Assembly: GCA_017520935.1 (NCBI GenBank)
Contig: JAFXEF010000008.1
Location: 1 to 64,000, forward strand
Reading direction: 5' to 3'
Origin: Bacteroidaceae bacterium
GTDB taxonomy: Bacteria > Bacteroidota > Bacteroidia > Bacteroidales > Bacteroidaceae
DNA length: 64,000 nucleotides
Of the stretch, positions 62,591 through 64,000 are shown in pieces (within the stretch, counting starts at the first letter, position 1; every line of letters starts with the position of its first letter). Made by a program: the position numbers and the translations under genes. Below the pieces are notes generated by a model. It saw only the letters and a program-made list of their open reading frames with translations, had not been told where the DNA came from and made no database searches.

Positions 62591-63442
62591 TTATTCAATC
62601 ACCTTATCCAGATCCAGCACGAGGATACCTTCTGCACCAATCTGCTTGAGGCGCTCTATCTTGTCCCACAGCTCGTCGGCTTTCACTACGGAGTGCAGTG
62701 AGCACCAGGATTTGTCGGCCAAAGGCATCACCGACGGACTGCGCATGGCGGGCAGTATGGTGATGGCCTCGTCTACCTTATCGGCAGGGAGGTTCATCAG
62801 GATGTACTTCTTGCCGCGGCTGCCCGTGACAGCATCGATGCGGAAGAGCAGCGAGTCGAGAATGGCACGCTTCTCGGGCGAGAGGTTGGGGTTGGCGATG
62901 AGCACAGCCTCGGAGCTGATGACCTGTTCCACCTCCTTGAGTCCGTTCGACACGAGGGTACCGCCCGACGAGACGATGTCGAAGATGGCATCGGCAATGC
63001 CTGCTGCGGGAGCTATCTCCACCGAACCCTTGATGACGCGTATCGAAGCCTCTACTCCTTGCTCTTCGAGGAAGCGGCGCAGGATGTTGGGGTAGGAGGT
63101 GGCGATGCGCTTGTCCTGGAAATACGCGGGCGAGGTATACTCATCGGCTTTGGGGATAGCCAGCGAGATGCGGCAACCGCCAAAGCCCAAATGGCGCACC
63201 ACCTCCACCTCTGCGCTGGTCTCGGCCACTTCGTTGTAGCCCACGATGCCGATGTCGGCTGAGCCGTCGGCTACTACTTCAGGGATATCATCGTCGCGCA
63301 AGTAGAGAATTTCCAAGGGGAAGTTGCCCACGCGGTCAAGAAACTTGCGCTTCTGGTCATTCACATTCATGCCTGCATCTTGTAGCAGGTCTACGCTCTG
63401 TTCGTTAAGTCGTCCTTTCGACTGGATGGCTATTCGTATCAT
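62591..63442 (-). CDS. hisG: ATP phosphoribosyltransferase (long form)
   Basis: HisG catalyses the first, committed step of histidine synthesis, joining PRPP and ATP. From the ATG at 63442 it has 283 residues (MIRIAIQSKGRL opening, DIGIVGYNEV, SGGTLVSNGLKEVEQV), with a C-terminal regulatory region that marks the long form which works without HisZ and is inhibited by histidine. The frame runs further upstream to 63535, but those residues run through the attenuator hairpin, so they are not translated. The leader and attenuator lie directly upstream. Confidence 0.95.
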   Translation of the reverse strand: MIRIAIQSKGRLNEQSVDLLQDAGMNVNDQKRKFLDRVGNFPLEILYLRDDDIPEVVADGSADIGIVGYNEVAETSAEVEVVRHLGFGGCRISLAIPKADEYTSPAYFQDKRIATSYPNILRRFLEEQGVEASIRVIKGSVEIAPAAGIADAIFDIVSSGGTLVSNGLKEVEQVISSEAVLIANPNLSPEKRAILDSLLFRIDAVTGSRGKKYILMNLPADKVDEAITILPAMRSPSVMPLADKSWCSLHSVVKADELWDKIERLKQIGAEGILVLDLDKVIE

Positions 63443-63480
63443 ATCGTTTTCGTTATTCGGCTTTATTATAATAGGTATAG

Positions 63481-63517
63481 AAAAACAAAAAAGGACTTGC
63501 CTGATAGGTAAGTCCTT
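63481..63517 (-). terminator. Intrinsic terminator of the his leader (attenuator)
   Basis: On the minus strand AAGGACTTACC pairs with GGCAAGTCCTT (one A-C mismatch) around a 5-nt loop, then TTTTTTGTTTTT. It lies 38 nt before the hisG start and 37 nt after the leader peptide stop. Confidence 0.9.
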
Positions 63518-63586
63518 ATTTGCTTGTGAAGACAAACAGCATACATCGCTTACCTTATCGGCTGATAGGGTGATGATGGCGATGTA
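63503..63586 (-). promoter_or_regulatory. Competing hairpins of the his leader
   Basis: Region 1-2: TACATCGC (63579-63586) can pair with GCGATGTA (63542-63549). Region 2-3: GATAAGGTAAG (63549-63559) can pair with CTTACCTATC (63503-63512), which would disrupt the terminator stem. This is the layout of classical his or trp attenuators: ribosome stalling at His codons in the leader would favour 2-3 and readthrough into hisG. Confidence 0.8.
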
Positions 63587-63602
63587 GGCGAGTTTGCTTC
63601 AT
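63555..63602 (-). CDS. hisL: His-operon leader peptide
   Basis: ATG at 63602 to TAA at 63555 encodes MKQTRLHRHHHPISR, with four His in five codons. An A/G-rich stretch (AAAAAGAGAAA) precedes the start. His-rich leaders of this type control his operons by attenuation: low charged tRNA-His stalls the ribosome, which blocks the terminator. Its size, position and the overlap of its codons with region 1 all fit. Although only 15 codons long, context makes the call strong. Confidence 0.85.
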   Translation of the reverse strand: MKQTRLHRHHHPISR

Positions 63603-63631
63603 TTTCTCTTTTTACCTTAGTTTACCTTGTG

Positions 63632-63662
63632 CAAAGGTATAGGATTGTTTTGATAGTTGCAA
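63632..63662 (-). promoter_or_regulatory. his-operon promoter
   Basis: On the minus strand TTG (63660-63662), a 20-nt spacer, and TACCTTTG (63632-63639) match the Bacteroidales consensus. Transcription would start about 25 nt before the leader peptide. Confidence 0.75.
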
Positions 63663-63749
63663 CAAATTGGCAAGAAAATTTGCGCTATTGTGAAAAATTA
63701 TCATTAAAACCAACAAAATTCCGTCAATTTGGTTCTTTCTCTCCTCTTG

Positions 63750-64000
63750 TTAGGTTGTTTCGAAGCTTTTTAATAGCTGTATCTCCTCGGCCCAACGCGA
63801 CTCATCAGGTGTCTCGAGTATGAGCGGGATGTTGTCGAAGCGGGGGTCTTGCATAAATCGCTTGAAGAAATCAATCCCTAACAGACCAAGCCCGATACTT
63901 TCGTGGCGGTCGACACGTGACCCAAGTGCTTTCTTTGTGTCGTTAAGGTGTATGCCTCTCAAATATGAGAAGCCTACAATCTCGCCAAACTCCTGCCATA
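63750..64000 (-). CDS. nfo: Deoxyribonuclease IV (AP endonuclease), 3' part
   Basis: The frame is open to the right edge, so only the C-terminal part (about 83 residues) is in view. It matches endonuclease IV closely: [20 protein letters not shown] with the zinc-binding Asp and His of the SRVDRH motif, [23 protein letters not shown], and the metal-binding Glu of LILETPDE. Endonuclease IV cuts DNA at abasic sites in base excision repair. The start lies outside the window. Confidence 0.92.
   Translation of the reverse strand, partial: WQEFGEIVGFSYLRGIHLNDTKKALGSRVDRHESIGLGLLGIDFFKRFMQDPRFDNIPLILETPDESRWAEEIQLLKSFETT

Noticed and set aside
63443..63535. N-terminal extension of hisG
   Set aside because: The extra codons run through the attenuator terminator, so translation from there would contradict the leader; the conserved HisG start is MIRIAIQSKGRL.

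Overview
The window looks like a chromosomal segment of a Bacteroidales bacterium, most likely Prevotellaceae. The grounds are repeated SusC/SusD pairs, lipoproteins with short hydrophobic signals ending in a lipobox Cys, type IX secretion-like C-terminal tails, an RprX/RprY-type two-component system, and promoters of the TTTG-N20-TAnnTTTG kind instead of sigma70 boxes. The species cannot be named from the sequence alone.

Layout: (1) 1-140, the 3' end of a 5S rRNA gene. (2) 402-21374, a glycan-use region: a secreted PL11-type rhamnogalacturonan lyase with a long beta-repeat tail, then a 16-kb apparent operon (5192-21320) of three fasciclin-domain lipoproteins and two SusC/SusD pairs ending at a strong terminator. 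(3) 21375-22336, a gene-free, palindrome-rich stretch. (4) 22337-31185, minus strand: metA with a U32-family gene, a DUF4249 lipoprotein with its TonB-dependent receptor, and dsbD. (5) 31439-42361, plus strand: a secreted esterase-like protein, then a second SusC/SusD locus with DUF4843 and PKD-like lipoproteins. (6) 42671-44877, rprX-rprY. (7) 44947-63602, minus strand, the histidine biosynthesis genes, broken into three blocks by unrelated cargo. hisG and a fused hisD-hisC are next to a leader; hisB and hisH follow a decayed defence or accessory patch and a chromate-transporter pair; hisA, hisF and hisIE follow an alpha-fucosidase locus. (8) The 3' part of an endonuclease IV gene at the right edge.

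The histidine genes together encode all steps from PRPP/ATP to histidine, apart from what hisH lacks in its present frame. A 15-codon leader peptide (MKQTRLHRHHHPISR) followed by alternative hairpins and an intrinsic terminator lies directly upstream of hisG. This predicts classical transcription attenuation. hisB and hisA have their own promoter-like sequences, so they may escape that control.

The most unusual theme is repeat DNA inside and around genes. A bipartite inverted element (about 30-nt arms, core CTCCTTGGGAG) sits in four places as a pair and once as a single arm. It forms part of two proteins, including a lipoprotein signal peptide. Heptamer tracts split hisH out of frame (one more unit would restore it) and encode the tail of a chromate transporter. 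Nonamer tracts lie in the hisD-hisC fusion linker, a DsbD linker and two SusC/SusD gene borders. Other points of note are a 59-residue peptide ending in RRGTWGDLWNKK downstream of the fucosidase locus, and a cluster of decayed HNH, PD-(D/E)XK-like and RhuM genes.
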